64,000 bases of DNA from an uncultured Muribaculaceae bacterium. GTDB lineage: Bacteria; Bacteroidota; Bacteroidia; Bacteroidales; Muribaculaceae. The notes under the pieces were generated by a model, which ran no database searches, was not told the origin of the DNA, and saw only the letters and a program-made list of their open reading frames with translations. Where the stretch lies: NCBI GenBank assembly GCA_910584055.1, contig CAJTZS010000021.1, positions 6,976 through 70,975 on the forward strand, written 5' to 3'. The translations under genes were made by a program, and so were the position numbers. This document shows positions 8,382 to 17,721 of this stretch, one piece after another; the first letter of the stretch is position 1, and every line of letters starts with the position of its first letter.

Positions 8382-8481
8382 ACCTGTCTGTCAAATGTTT
8401 ATAAATAAGTGTAAATATATATACTACACTCTGTATTGCAATGTATTACACATATTTTCCAAAAATTTTACCCTGCGATAA

Positions 8482-8489
8482 TAACTTTG
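8482..8489 (+). promoter_or_regulatory. -7 promoter box for the large lipoprotein
   Basis: TAACTTTG, preceded by a very AT-rich stretch. It implies a 5' untranslated region of about 107 nt before ATG 8601, which contains no obvious strong hairpin. Confidence 0.5.
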
Positions 8490-8600
8490 TAAAACTTTAT
8501 GGAATCGGAACGCCAAACGCTTATGGTATAGCTATCTAAATTATTGATTATTAGATTCCAAAGATGAATAAACCAATTGTTTAACATAAATTAATTTAGT

Positions 8601-11600
8601 ATGAACAAAAAATTTGTGAGTTTGATGGTTTGCTCACTCTTGCTCGGAGGCACCGCTACATCGCTGGTGAGCTGCTCCGATCATGATGACGACATCACTA
8701 ACCTTAACAACACGACAGCTGACCTTGGCAAACAGCTCGGCACTCTCCAGGAGGCATTGAAGGCCAACGAAGACGCTGCCAAGCAAGCTGCATCAGCTGC
8801 CAGCAAGGCATTGGCTGACGCACAGGCTGCCGCACAAAAAGGCGATGCTGCCGAGGCCGCTGCCAAGCAGGCAGCCGCTCAGGCTGAATTGGCCAAGCAA
8901 GCTGCCGCCACTGCCAAGGCAGAAGCGATTTCTGAGGTGATTGCCCAGCTAAAGCCGCTGATCGACGGCAAGGCTGATGCTGCCGAGGTTGCCAAACTTG
9001 CCGGACGTATCGACGGTATCGAGCAGGGTCTCAAAAACATAGACCTTACAGATATCAACAAACAGCTCGGAGGCCAGGCCGACCAGCTTGAAGGTCAGGC
9101 CAAAGCTATTCAGACCCTCGAGACTCAGGTGAAGGCTCTTAACAAGTATCTTGAACTGCTTGAAGGTTTAAACGGCAGACTCAGTGGAATCGACGATGAA
9201 ATCAATTCGATTAAGTCTACGGTGAAAGCACTCCAGGATCTTCAAAAAGACGTAACCGCCAATGGCAAAGCAATAGGCGAAATCCAGGCCGAGCTTAAGA
9301 AATTTGCAGCACAGATCACTACCGAGGTTGGCAATGGTGTCAATACAATCGCCGGTGTTCTGATGCAGCGTCTTACAGCCGTAACCTTGATGCCGGATGT
9401 ATACATGGACGGTATACCTACCATAGATTTCGTTTCTGCAAAATATACAAAGCAGGTTCAGAAAGGTAATGACTGGGTTGATGCCACTTCCGGTAAGACT
9501 ACATATATCATTTCCAACAATACCGCGGAAGCGCATTATCGTCTGAATCCGGGAACGATTCAGAAAGGGGATATAAAGGATCCGGCTTACGTTTCGCGTG
9601 TTGCGACCACTCGTGCCGGTGAGGTCCTTAATGACATAGTGGGCGTATCTGATTGGAAAGTTGAGAATGACGGAACTTTGACCGTTTATCTTAGCAAAGG
9701 CAATACCGAATCCCTGAACCGTCCGAACAATGAGATATACACTGTTTCTCTGAAAGTGCCCATTGCGGATAAACATCTGTTCGCCGAACAGGGAGAAACC
9801 TCTGCTGCTGTTTATTCTGAATTCACCCGTTTGAATGAGACATATTTCCAGCCTGAACTCATGTTTGTTCCCGGAGAGTCGGATCTTGAAGCTGGTGACT
9901 CACATTATCACGGAATGTATACACGACAGGAGCTTTACAATTCAGCTGCCGGCGCTATGGTTGCCAAAACATTGGTTTATAACGAGAAATATGATCTCTA
10001 CAAATTGGTAGAGGGATGTGGCGTTTTCTCGGCAACTAACCATAAGCCCTTGACTGTAGCTGAATTGGATAAATATGGTTTGGAAATCGTGTTTGATGTT
10101 GCCAAACCTGAATATATGCCTACTTCAGACAAGACAAATCAGCAGGCATTTGTTAAGTTGTCTGGTGACAATAACAGCGTTCTGACACCTCAGACTTCCA
10201 CCGGGGTAACAGGAAACAAGGTGATTATAGGCAAGCAGCCTATATTAAGCGCAACGCTCCGTGACAAAGTCAATGACAATGTTGTGGCTGTCCGTTATTT
10301 CAAGGTTATGTTTGTAGCAGTAGACATGCAGGATAAAGTGATCAATTGGCCCAATATCACTGCTACGGGTACTCCTTGCGAAGGCGCAACCAAATACTTC
10401 GATTGGAAGGAATTTGAGCAAGTTCTCATGCAACTCGATGGCGGCAACGGCATGAGCAAGGAAGATTTCACTGAAATATACGGTAAGAAAACTCCTATAG
10501 TTACTTATCAGAACGCTAACAGCGGTGAATTGACTCCTGATATCATCAATGCCAACAAGGATGCCTCTCTTCCTGTCATGACTTGGACTCTTGATCCGGC
10601 GGCTCTTGGTCATCTAACTGTGGGCAAGAATGAAAAGACTGTATCCGCAACTGTTAAATTCCTGCCGAAGGATGAGCTTCACCCCGTCGTTGTTATCAAT
10701 CTCACAATGAAAGTGACAACGAATGTAAGTGCTGCTTCACTCGGAAAGACCAACGATCTCAAATGGCAGAACGGCACAATGAAGGTTTATCCGGTACCGA
10801 TGGCTATTCCTTATAATAACACCAAGGCTACTTACAAGACCAACATCCTTGAGGGCCGTGAGAAACCTTATACATCAGGTCTCCTTTCTTGCGCTCAGTA
10901 TGACATCAATTACAAGAACAACGTGACACCTGCAGGATGTCAGGCTCTTGAGCTGCCAAACGGCGTTAGTCACTGGACATTCAGCACAGCTAACCAGGCA
11001 AATCTGAATGCTATTTACTTCAAGCTTATCAAGGGTAATGCAGCTGCAGAAAAACTCGCTTCCAATGGTGGTGAGGTTACAATAGACTGGAGCAGCAACA
11101 TTAACGGTATCTCAACCAACAGCTATGTATTCGGTTCGATGAAGCTTCATGTTGTCAAGATCCTTACTCTCACTACGACACTTGGCGAGGCATTTGTTGA
11201 CAATTCCCATGCTCAGACAATCAATATTACCAAGAATATGAAATTGCATGATGCCTATGGAAATCTTGTCGCAGAGACGACACCGAAATCGCCTGCTGAG
11301 AATGAGAAGTACGCAGCTGATTACTATAAGTACTATGGTATCCAGAAACCAGTCTACGGGCAGAATATTACAATCTGTAACAATGCCGATGGCAGTGGAA
11401 AGAATTGGACTCTTGCAGAGCTGAACATGACCGCCAACCTGGACGGTACTAACGGCAACCTCACATTCAAGAACAATGGCGCTCCGCTTCAGTCGAACGC
11501 ATATGTGATTGTACCTGTATCCATCAAACACGAATGGGGCACACTGACAGGTCACATTGCAATTCCGTTGAACAAGAGCAACGCTCCCCTCAACAAAAGA

Positions 11601-11609
11601 GGCAGATAA
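8601..11609 (+). CDS. Large coiled-coil surface lipoprotein
   Basis: A 1002-residue protein with a lipoprotein signal peptide (lipobox LVSC, Cys 25). It is followed directly by SDHDDD, which fits the acidic lipoprotein export signal that sends Bacteroidota lipoproteins to the cell surface. Residues about 30-250 are Ala/Gln/Lys/Glu-rich with heptad character (AAKQAA-type repeats), a probable coiled-coil stalk. The remaining 750 residues are beta-rich with no family I can name firmly. The N-terminus resembles proteins annotated as PL29-family lyase N-terminal or DUF4988 domain proteins. No Por tail is present. It is monocistronic, with its own promoter box and a strong terminator, consistent with an abundant surface protein (inference). 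Confidence 0.75.
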   Translation: MNKKFVSLMVCSLLLGGTATSLVSCSDHDDDITNLNNTTADLGKQLGTLQEALKANEDAAKQAASAASKALADAQAAAQKGDAAEAAAKQAAAQAELAKQAAATAKAEAISEVIAQLKPLIDGKADAAEVAKLAGRIDGIEQGLKNIDLTDINKQLGGQADQLEGQAKAIQTLETQVKALNKYLELLEGLNGRLSGIDDEINSIKSTVKALQDLQKDVTANGKAIGEIQAELKKFAAQITTEVGNGVNTIAGVLMQRLTAVTLMPDVYMDGIPTIDFVSAKYTKQVQKGNDWVDATSGKTTYIISNNTAEAHYRLNPGTIQKGDIKDPAYVSRVATTRAGEVLNDIVGVSDWKVENDGTLTVYLSKGNTESLNRPNNEIYTVSLKVPIADKHLFAEQGETSAAVYSEFTRLNETYFQPELMFVPGESDLEAGDSHYHGMYTRQELYNSAAGAMVAKTLVYNEKYDLYKLVEGCGVFSATNHKPLTVAELDKYGLEIVFDVAKPEYMPTSDKTNQQAFVKLSGDNNSVLTPQTSTGVTGNKVIIGKQPILSATLRDKVNDNVVAVRYFKVMFVAVDMQDKVINWPNITATGTPCEGATKYFDWKEFEQVLMQLDGGNGMSKEDFTEIYGKKTPIVTYQNANSGELTPDIINANKDASLPVMTWTLDPAALGHLTVGKNEKTVSATVKFLPKDELHPVVVINLTMKVTTNVSAASLGKTNDLKWQNGTMKVYPVPMAIPYNNTKATYKTNILEGREKPYTSGLLSCAQYDINYKNNVTPAGCQALELPNGVSHWTFSTANQANLNAIYFKLIKGNAAAEKLASNGGEVTIDWSSNINGISTNSYVFGSMKLHVVKILTLTTTLGEAFVDNSHAQTINITKNMKLHDAYGNLVAETTPKSPAENEKYAADYYKYYGIQKPVYGQNITICNNADGSGKNWTLAELNMTANLDGTNGNLTFKNNGAPLQSNAYVIVPVSIKHEWGTLTGHIAIPLNKSNAPLNKRGR

Positions 11610-11703
11610 TCTACAGGAATAATACACTTGATTGAATCTTAGGTTAGTAAAAAAATACCAATAAGCCAAGAAACACTACTCTAAGAAACAATTATCTCCG
11701 AAA

Positions 11704-11742
11704 CGGCCGCGCACCACACAGCGCGGCCGCTTCTTTTTATTT
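11704..11742 (+). terminator. Terminator after the large lipoprotein
   Basis: A GC-rich stem CGGCCGCGC (11704-11712) with GCGCGGCCG (11721-11729), followed by CTTCTTTTTATTTT. Confidence 0.85.
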
Positions 11743-11757
11743 TAAGGTAGGCAAATG

Positions 11758-11832
11758 AAATAGGCTTCAGGTTTCAAAAACCTAAAGCCTATTTTGTAAA
11801 TCTAAAGCCTAAAGCCTAAAGCCTAACGCCTA
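11758..11832 (-). repeat. Heptamer array running from the cysS stop into a hairpin terminator
   Basis: On the minus strand, in register: TAGGCGT, TAGGCTT, TAGGCTT, TAGGCTT, TAGATTT. The TAG of the first unit is the cysS stop codon (11830-11832). The array leads to a hairpin (11758-11774 with 11778-11794, one mismatch) made of the same kind of units, probably the cysS terminator. Confidence 0.75.
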
Positions 11833-13302
11833 CTTAAGGCTCCATTCCACGCCCTGCTTGGTGTCTTTGACGTTGAAGCCGAGAGCGGAGAGTTTGTCGC
11901 GGATGAGGTCGGAAGTGGCCCAGTCTTTTTGCTCCTTGGCATTTTTACGGATATCCATGAGGAGGTCCACAGCCCCCTCGAACGGCTTGATGTCAGCACC
12001 GGTTTCGTCAGTGCCGGTCTTTATGCCGAGAAGGTCCACGAGCATGGTGTCGAAGAGGTGACGAAGCTTCGAGAGGTCCTCGGCATTCAATTTTGCATTG
12101 CCGTCGGCTGCCGAGTTGATGATCTTGCCTGCATCGAAAAGTGTTGCTATCACGATCGGTGTATTCAGGTCATCGTCCATGGCTTCATATGCCTGGGTCA
12201 TGAAATCGGGCACTTCAACCGTCGATTTTTCTGCTGGAAGGAGATTCTGCAAGCGGCGGTAGATGTCGAGCATCTTCTGGAGCGCTTTTTCTGCTGCCTG
12301 CAGGGCCTCGTTGGAGAAATCAACCGTGCTCCTGTATTGAGCCTGGAGGATGAAGAAGCGGATCACCATCGGGGAATATGCCTGTGAGAGCAACGGGTGA
12401 GTGCCATCGAAAAATTGCTCAAGGGTGATGAAGTTGTTGTATGATTTCCCCATCTTCTTCCCTTCGATAGTGATCATGTTGTTGTGAATCCAGTAATTCA
12501 CGGCTTCATGCCCCTGTGCTGCCACACTCTGAGCAATCTCGCATTCATGATGAGGGAACATCAGGTCGAGGCCTCCACCATGGATGTCGAATTTCTCACC
12601 GAGATATTTCTCTCCCATCGTGGAGCATTCGAGATGCCATCCCGGAAAACCTTCGCTCCAGGGAGACGGCCAGTGCATGATATGCTCCGGTGATGCTTTT
12701 TTCCAAAGTGCGAAATCCAGAGGATTGTGTTTCTCGTCCTGTCCGTCGAGCGAGCGGGTGGTGTTGATGAGGTCTTCAATATTTCGGCCCGACAGGATGC
12801 CATATTTGTGGTCGTGGTTATATTTTTCCACATCGAAATAAACCGATCCCTGACTCTCATATGCATATCCGGCGTCAAGAATTTTCTTGACATACTCGAT
12901 CTGCTCGATAATATGACCCGAAGCGTGCGGTTCTATGCTTGGGGGAAGCACATTGAGGGCCTCCATGTCGTGATGGTAACGGTTCAGGTACATCTGCACC
13001 ACTTCCATCGGTTCGAGCTGTTCAAGCCTGGCTTTTTTCGCTATCTTGTCTTCCCCCGAATCCGCATCATGCTCAAGATGACCGACATCGGTTATGTTGC
13101 GCACATAGCGCACTTTATATCCTAAATGACGGAGATAGCGGAAGAGGATATCGAAAGTGATGGCCGGACGGGCATGACCGAGGTGAGCGTCGCCATAGAC
13201 TGTTGGCCCGCATACATACATCCCTACATGACCCTCATGCAGGGGCTTGAAGAGCTGTTTCGTGCGCTTCAACGAGTTGTAGAGAAATAGATTGTGTTCC
13301 AC
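11830..13302 (-). CDS. cysS: Cysteinyl-tRNA synthetase
   Basis: Charges tRNA-Cys with cysteine in the cytoplasm. It is a class I enzyme of 490 residues, the normal length. The HIGH-type motif is HLGH at 40-43 after the zinc ligand Cys 31, the other zinc-binding segments (GWHLECS, HHECEIAQS) are present, and the KMSKS loop is KKMGKS. It is the last gene of a long minus-strand run and is separated from the DUF3467 gene by a heptamer-repeat hairpin. Confidence 0.96.
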   Translation of the reverse strand: MEHNLFLYNSLKRTKQLFKPLHEGHVGMYVCGPTVYGDAHLGHARPAITFDILFRYLRHLGYKVRYVRNITDVGHLEHDADSGEDKIAKKARLEQLEPMEVVQMYLNRYHHDMEALNVLPPSIEPHASGHIIEQIEYVKKILDAGYAYESQGSVYFDVEKYNHDHKYGILSGRNIEDLINTTRSLDGQDEKHNPLDFALWKKASPEHIMHWPSPWSEGFPGWHLECSTMGEKYLGEKFDIHGGGLDLMFPHHECEIAQSVAAQGHEAVNYWIHNNMITIEGKKMGKSYNNFITLEQFFDGTHPLLSQAYSPMVIRFFILQAQYRSTVDFSNEALQAAEKALQKMLDIYRRLQNLLPAEKSTVEVPDFMTQAYEAMDDDLNTPIVIATLFDAGKIINSAADGNAKLNAEDLSKLRHLFDTMLVDLLGIKTGTDETGADIKPFEGAVDLLMDIRKNAKEQKDWATSDLIRDKLSALGFNVKDTKQGVEWSLK

Positions 13303-13310
13303 CTTTCTAA

Positions 13311-13386
13311 TAATGTTTAATGTTAAATGTTAAATGTGTAATGTGTCGCAAATTAAACATTGAACATTACACATTCAACATTATTT
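13311..13386. repeat. Heptamer-repeat inverted arms (AATGTTT / AACATTA type)
   Basis: A left arm built of TAATGTTT/AAATGTT/TAATGTG-like units (13311-13346) and a right arm of the complementary AAACATT/AACATTA/ACACATT units (13350-13386) can fold into one long imperfect hairpin. It fills the cysS-DUF3467 gap. Confidence 0.7.
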
Positions 13387-13387
13387 A

Positions 13388-13672
13388 TCAGTTATTGGCG
13401 ATTCCCGGTTTTACGTTGCGGGGCATTATTTCGCCAAACTGGGCTTCGTATTTCTTGATGTTGTCAGTGAGGGCGAAGAGAAGCTGCTTGGCGTTCTCGG
13501 GAGTCATCATTACGCGGCTTACAACGGGAGCCTGGGGCATTCCCGGGGCAGCGAAGATGAAGTCAATCAGGAACTCGTTGGGACCGTGACCGATCATTGC
13601 GAGGTTGGTGTATTTTCCGTCGGCTACTTCAGGACGGAGCTGAATCTGTAGTTGATTTTCTTTATTTTCCAT
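13388..13672 (-). CDS. DUF3467 family protein
   Basis: A 94-residue cytoplasmic protein of the DUF3467 family, function unknown. The core ISNLAMIG-like segment appears as YTNLAMIGHGPNEFLIDF, followed by SRVMMTPENAKQLLFAL. The frame extends 12 codons further upstream to a TTG, but MENKENQLQIQL is the typical start. It lies 36 bp downstream of the LolD-like gene and may be co-transcribed with it. Confidence 0.85.
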   Translation of the reverse strand: MENKENQLQIQLRPEVADGKYTNLAMIGHGPNEFLIDFIFAAPGMPQAPVVSRVMMTPENAKQLLFALTDNIKKYEAQFGEIMPRNVKPGIANN

Positions 13673-13708
13673 TTTAATTTTTTTCTTAGTTGATAACAAA
13701 ATTAGCAA

Positions 13709-14401
13709 TTATTTTTCAAAGGAAGAAATCGCGCAAGTGATTTCTTCTTCGGAGATGATGCGTCCGTCTGCCATGGTTATCACCCGGTCGGCGATGGTGG
13801 TCATGGTCGGATCGTGGGTTACGATAACGAATGTCTGTCCGAGACGTTCGCGCAGCGATGCGATCACACTGCGTATCTCATCTCGGTTGCGGGAGTCAAG
13901 GCTTCCTGTAGGCTCATCTGCGAAGATTACTTTCGGGTCGTTGATAAGTGCCCTGGCTATTGCCGCTCTCTGTCTCTCTCCCCCCGACATTTCCGCCGGC
14001 TTATGATGCTTGCGTTCCGAAAGGCCAAGCATGTCGAGCAGTCCCGACGCTTTCTGCATCGCCTTTTTCTTAGACAAGCCGCCGATCATTGCCGGGAGTG
14101 CCACATTCTCACAGGCTGTAAATTCAGGCAGGAGCTGATGAAACTGGAAGATGAATCCGATGTTTCTGTTGCGGAACTCCGAAAGTTTCTTATCGTTGAA
14201 GGCAGAAATTTCCTCACCATCATAAATCACTTTTCCGGAATCGGGATGGTCAAGGGAGCCGGCAATCTGCAGCAGCGTCGTTTTTCCCGCGCCGCTCGGT
14301 CCGACGATGGTGATTATTTCATTGCTGCCGATAGCAAGCGATATGTCGCTAAGGACAGTAAGCGAGCCATATGATTTGGTAATGTTTACGAGTTGAATCA
14401 C
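13709..14401 (-). CDS. lolD: ABC transporter ATPase, LolD-like
   Basis: A 230-residue ATP-binding subunit of the LolD/MacB class, which powers release of lipoproteins from the inner membrane or a related mechanotransmission transporter. Walker A GPSGAGKTT is at about 34-42, with Q-loop, signature MSGGERQR, Walker B VIFADEPTG and the H-loop THD all intact. The permease partners are not in this window, so assignment to LolD rather than another MacB-type ATPase is by similarity only. It is flanked upstream by a heptamer-repeat hairpin. Confidence 0.8.
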   Translation of the reverse strand: MIQLVNITKSYGSLTVLSDISLAIGSNEIITIVGPSGAGKTTLLQIAGSLDHPDSGKVIYDGEEISAFNDKKLSEFRNRNIGFIFQFHQLLPEFTACENVALPAMIGGLSKKKAMQKASGLLDMLGLSERKHHKPAEMSGGERQRAAIARALINDPKVIFADEPTGSLDSRNRDEIRSVIASLRERLGQTFVIVTHDPTMTTIADRVITMADGRIISEEEITCAISSFEK

Positions 14402-14404
14402 CGT

Positions 14405-14500
14405 TTTAATAATGTTTAATGTTTAATGAGTAATGTCTAATGTTTAGGTTTGGTATTGCTCTCAAGCATTACACATTTAACATTACACATTACACATTAA
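14405..14500. repeat. Heptamer-repeat hairpin overlapping the tcdA stop
   Basis: A left arm of AATGTTT/AATGAGT/AATGTCT units and a right arm of complementary ACACATT/TAACATT units surround a short unique loop (TTTGGTATTGCTCTC). On the minus strand the array begins inside the 3' end of tcdA, whose last codons and stop are made of TAATGTG/TAATGTT units. Confidence 0.7.
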
Positions 14501-15217
14501 TTTAAGTATTACGTGGTTGGCAAGGTAGATGCCGAAGATGGAGGGGATAGACATGAGTGTGCCGTAAGAGCTTCGTTTGTTTTGCTCTTCAAGCTCGATG
14601 ACGGCCCTGCGGCAGGGAGCTTCCGTACTTGCCACCACCCGCAGCGGTTTGCGTACACCTGCTTTCTTAAGGCACTGTCGCACTGCGCGTGCCAGGCCGT
14701 CTTCCTTTGTCTCCGATATGTCGAAATATCCGATTTTTGTCGGATCCATCCTTCCTCCCGCCCCCATCGAGGAAATCACAGGGATGCGGTTTTCAAGACA
14801 GTGCATGATGACGGCTATCTTTGGCGCGACGGTATCGATCGCATCTATCACGAAATCGGCATCTGTGCCGATAAGTTCAGCGGCGTTGCCGGGAGAGACT
14901 AACTCCTTGACCGCCGTTACCGACACGTCCGGATTTATGTCGAGACATCGCTGTGCGAAAAGAGATACTTTGGATTCACCGACAGTGGAGTGCAGAGCAA
15001 TCAACTGCCTGTTGATGTTGCTTTCCGCCACATTGTCGGCATCTATTATAACAAGATGCCCTATCCCGCTGCGGACAAGGGTCTCTACGGCGTATCCACC
15101 CACGCCGCCGACACCGACTACAACGACTTTTGCCCTGGCAAGCCTCGCTGCGGACTCATCGCCGAGCAACCTTCGCGTGCGGGAGTCCCACGCGTCTTTT
15201 GTAATCACATCAGGCAT
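14483..15217 (-). CDS. tcdA: tRNA threonylcarbamoyladenosine dehydratase (TcdA/CsdL)
   Basis: An E1-like ThiF/MoeB-fold ATP-dependent enzyme that cyclises t6A37 of tRNA to ct6A. The nucleotide-binding GVGGVGGYAVETL motif, DNVAESNINRQ and the later DAIDTVAPK segment are typical. Length about 244 residues. The open frame reaches a TTG at 15256, but ATG 15217 (MPDVITKDAWDSR) fits the family. With that start it overlaps the 3' end of the metal-binding gene by 8 bp, so translation is probably coupled. The last residues (LMCNV) are encoded by heptamer repeats. Confidence 0.88.
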   Translation of the reverse strand: MPDVITKDAWDSRTRRLLGDESAARLARAKVVVVGVGGVGGYAVETLVRSGIGHLVIIDADNVAESNINRQLIALHSTVGESKVSLFAQRCLDINPDVSVTAVKELVSPGNAAELIGTDADFVIDAIDTVAPKIAVIMHCLENRIPVISSMGAGGRMDPTKIGYFDISETKEDGLARAVRQCLKKAGVRKPLRVVASTEAPCRRAVIELEEQNKRSSYGTLMSIPSIFGIYLANHVILKLMCNV

Positions 15218-15431
15218 TTGCGGGTAGCCAGCTTCCTTTAAATCCGGTTTCCTCAATTGTCTTCACTATCTCGGCGGCCTTTCCGGCATCATCCGGTATG
15301 CCATGACATTCAAGAACTTTATCGACGGTATCAAGGTCCATCGACCATTCCATGTTTGGGAAACGCTGTTCTACAGCTCCCATTATTGCGGCTTTGCATC
15401 CGCCGCATTTCGCATTTGTTTTAAATTTCAC
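15210..15431 (-). CDS. Small heavy-metal-associated (HMA) domain protein
   Basis: A 73-residue ferredoxin-like HMA-type protein with the metal-binding pattern CGGC (Cys 9 and 12, near the N-terminus) and the fold-typical VLECHGI strand. Probably a copper chaperone for the CopA ATPase encoded immediately upstream (inference from context). The CGGC motif differs from the classical MxCxxC. It lies 61 bp downstream of copA across a short repeat array. Confidence 0.75.
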   Translation of the reverse strand: MKFKTNAKCGGCKAAIMGAVEQRFPNMEWSMDLDTVDKVLECHGIPDDAGKAAEIVKTIEETGFKGSWLPANA

Positions 15432-15439
15432 CTTTGTAT

Positions 15440-15495
15440 AATTTTTGTGTCTAATGGGGTTAAATAGGGCAGAATAGGGTTAAATGGGAAGCCTA
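15440..15495. repeat. Short repeat array after the copA stop
   Basis: On the minus strand, one TAGGCTT unit (its TAG is the copA stop) is followed by CCCATTTAACCC, CTATT and similar short units. It is a degenerate relative of the heptamer arrays in the other gaps. Confidence 0.5.
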
Positions 15496-17721
15496 AAACT
15501 GCCTTTTCGAGAGTCTGAGCGAGTTCGCGACTACGCAGAGGGAGGAGAGGGCCATTGCAGCGGAAGCGAACATCGGGGAGAGAAGAAAACCGGCCTTGTA
15601 GAGCACGCCTGCCGCAAGCGGGATTCCTATCACATTATAGATAAACGCCCAAAAGAGGTTCTCGCGTATAATGCGTAGTGTGGCTTTAGATAATTTTATA
15701 GCCCGGGGAAGTGCTGAAAGTTTGCCGCCAACGATGGTGACCTTTGCAACATCGATGGCAATGTCAGATCCTCCACCCATGGCGATGGAAACATCGGAAG
15801 CGGCGAGGGCTTGAGAGTCATTTATTCCGTCTCCGGCCATCGCCACGGTGTGTCCTTCGCGTTGCAGTTCCCGCACCCTGTCCTGCTTCATCTGGGGTAG
15901 TGTTTCCGCCGTTACGGAACGTATGCCGGCGATGTCGGCAATATGTTGGGCGGTCGCTTCGCGGTCGCCGGTGAGCAATTCAACGTTGATTCCAAGATGG
16001 TTGAGTTCCCGGATGGTAGCCGGGGCATCCGGCCGTAGCTCGTCACGCACTGCGAACGCAACCGCCGGCACTCCATCGGCGGTTGCTGCCACTACCCCCG
16101 CACCCTGCTGAAGCCATGAATCAATCACGGACAGAAACTGAGGGTCGCCGCTGCTGTCGGCGAGAGACGAAGAACCGATGTTGTATCTTGTGCCTTCCGT
16201 GATGCAGTGAATCCCAAGCCCGGCTATATACTCATATTCAGATGGTTTGACCGGATTCGTACAGAGTTCTCCGATACCTTGGGATATTGCGGCGGCAAGG
16301 GGATGAATGCTTTCTTTTTCCGCGCCATATATTGCGGAGAGGATGGATGCCTTTCTCGATTCCTCAATTGCCGAAGACCACCGGAAATCTGTCAATCGTG
16401 GTGTGCCGAGGGTTAGGGTGCCTGTCTTGTCGATCAGGAGTGTGTCGGTTTTAGCGAGTGTCTCCAAAGCGGATGCATCTTTTATCAGTATGCCTGCACG
16501 CGCTCCGCGCCCGATGCCCACCATCACAGCCATGGGCGTTGCGAGTCCTAATGCGCAGGGACATGCTATTACGAGCACGGACACCGCGCATACGAATGCT
16601 ACAGGGAGATAGCCGCGACCCATAGCCATCCATACGCAGAAAGTTATAAGCGATATCACCATAACCGTCGGTACGAATATTGCCGCCACGCGGTCCACGA
16701 GTTTCTGCACCGGCGCTTTCGAGCCTTGCGCTTCCCTCACGGCGCGTATTATCCTTGAGAGCTCAGTATCTGCACCTACATTTGCAGCCTTGACCCGGAT
16801 GCTTCCCGCGTTGAGGATTGTGCCCGCGCTCACCTTGTCACCCGATGTCTTCTCAACGCCGATGGATTCCCCGGTGAGCATTGACTCATCGACAGAGGCA
16901 TTCCCTGATACGATTGTGCCGTCAACAGGAATTTTGTCGCCTTGTCTCACGATCAGTGTTTCTCCCACTTTTATCTCAGATACGGGCACGCGGCGTGTAC
17001 TTCCATCAGGGAGTTCCATCACAGCTTCGTCAGGTTGCAGGTCCATCAATGCCCTTATAGCCATTCCTGTGGAGTGTCTGCTACGCATCTCCATCATTTT
17101 CCCGGTCAACACAAACGCAATGATCATGGCTGCCCCTTCATAATATACATCCGCGCTTATGGAGCGCGAAGTCAGCACTTCCGGCGCGATTGTGTTGAAC
17201 ACGCTGAAAAGGAAACTGACTATTGTCGATATGGCGACAAGGCTGTCCATAGTAGGCGCTTTCGCTATAAGGGCCTTTATGCCGCGTCTGTAGAACCCTT
17301 CTCCGCAATAAGCCATCAGAGCCAGTGTCATAGCCATGAATAACCAGTTGTCGGCGGGGAAATGGATATGCAGCATGCACAGGATGCACAGGGGAATGGT
17401 GATAAGCCATGCCACTGTCACTTTAACCTTCATTGTTCGGTATGCGCGCTCTTCCTGGCGCTCCTTCTCTTCTAAGGCCTTGGCTTCCGAATCGCTTACA
17501 ATCATTTCGTATCCGGCATCTTTCACGGCGTCCGCTATCTTGGCGGGGGAGGTGAGAACCGGATTCCAGGCGACTGTTGCGGAGTTCGTTGCAAAATTCA
17601 CGTCAACGTCTGTTACACCGGCGCAATCAGAGATGGTCTTTTTCACTGTGCCGGCACATACGGCACACATCATCCCCGTGACCGGAAATACTTCTTGTCT
17701 TATTTCATTCTTATTCGCCAT
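15493..17721 (-). CDS. copA: Copper-translocating P-type ATPase
   Basis: A 742-residue P1B-type ATPase that exports Cu(I) across the inner membrane. The N-terminal HMA domain has GMMCAVC (Cys about 19 and 22). Membrane segments follow, with the transmembrane CPC motif (ACPCALGLATP), the phosphorylation site DKTGT (Asp about 431) and the hinge GDGINDSQAL. All catalytic motifs are intact. Its start overlaps the 3' end of the upstream methyltransferase gene by 22 bp, and the small HMA protein follows, giving a copper-handling pair inside a translation-related run. Confidence 0.94.
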   Translation of the reverse strand: MANKNEIRQEVFPVTGMMCAVCAGTVKKTISDCAGVTDVDVNFATNSATVAWNPVLTSPAKIADAVKDAGYEMIVSDSEAKALEEKERQEERAYRTMKVKVTVAWLITIPLCILCMLHIHFPADNWLFMAMTLALMAYCGEGFYRRGIKALIAKAPTMDSLVAISTIVSFLFSVFNTIAPEVLTSRSISADVYYEGAAMIIAFVLTGKMMEMRSRHSTGMAIRALMDLQPDEAVMELPDGSTRRVPVSEIKVGETLIVRQGDKIPVDGTIVSGNASVDESMLTGESIGVEKTSGDKVSAGTILNAGSIRVKAANVGADTELSRIIRAVREAQGSKAPVQKLVDRVAAIFVPTVMVISLITFCVWMAMGRGYLPVAFVCAVSVLVIACPCALGLATPMAVMVGIGRGARAGILIKDASALETLAKTDTLLIDKTGTLTLGTPRLTDFRWSSAIEESRKASILSAIYGAEKESIHPLAAAISQGIGELCTNPVKPSEYEYIAGLGIHCITEGTRYNIGSSSLADSSGDPQFLSVIDSWLQQGAGVVAATADGVPAVAFAVRDELRPDAPATIRELNHLGINVELLTGDREATAQHIADIAGIRSVTAETLPQMKQDRVRELQREGHTVAMAGDGINDSQALAASDVSIAMGGGSDIAIDVAKVTIVGGKLSALPRAIKLSKATLRIIRENLFWAFIYNVIGIPLAAGVLYKAGFLLSPMFASAAMALSSLCVVANSLRLSKRQF

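Noticed and set aside
15218..15256. TTG start for tcdA 13 codons upstream
   Set aside because: It would deepen the overlap with the HMA gene, and ATG 15217 gives the family N-terminus.
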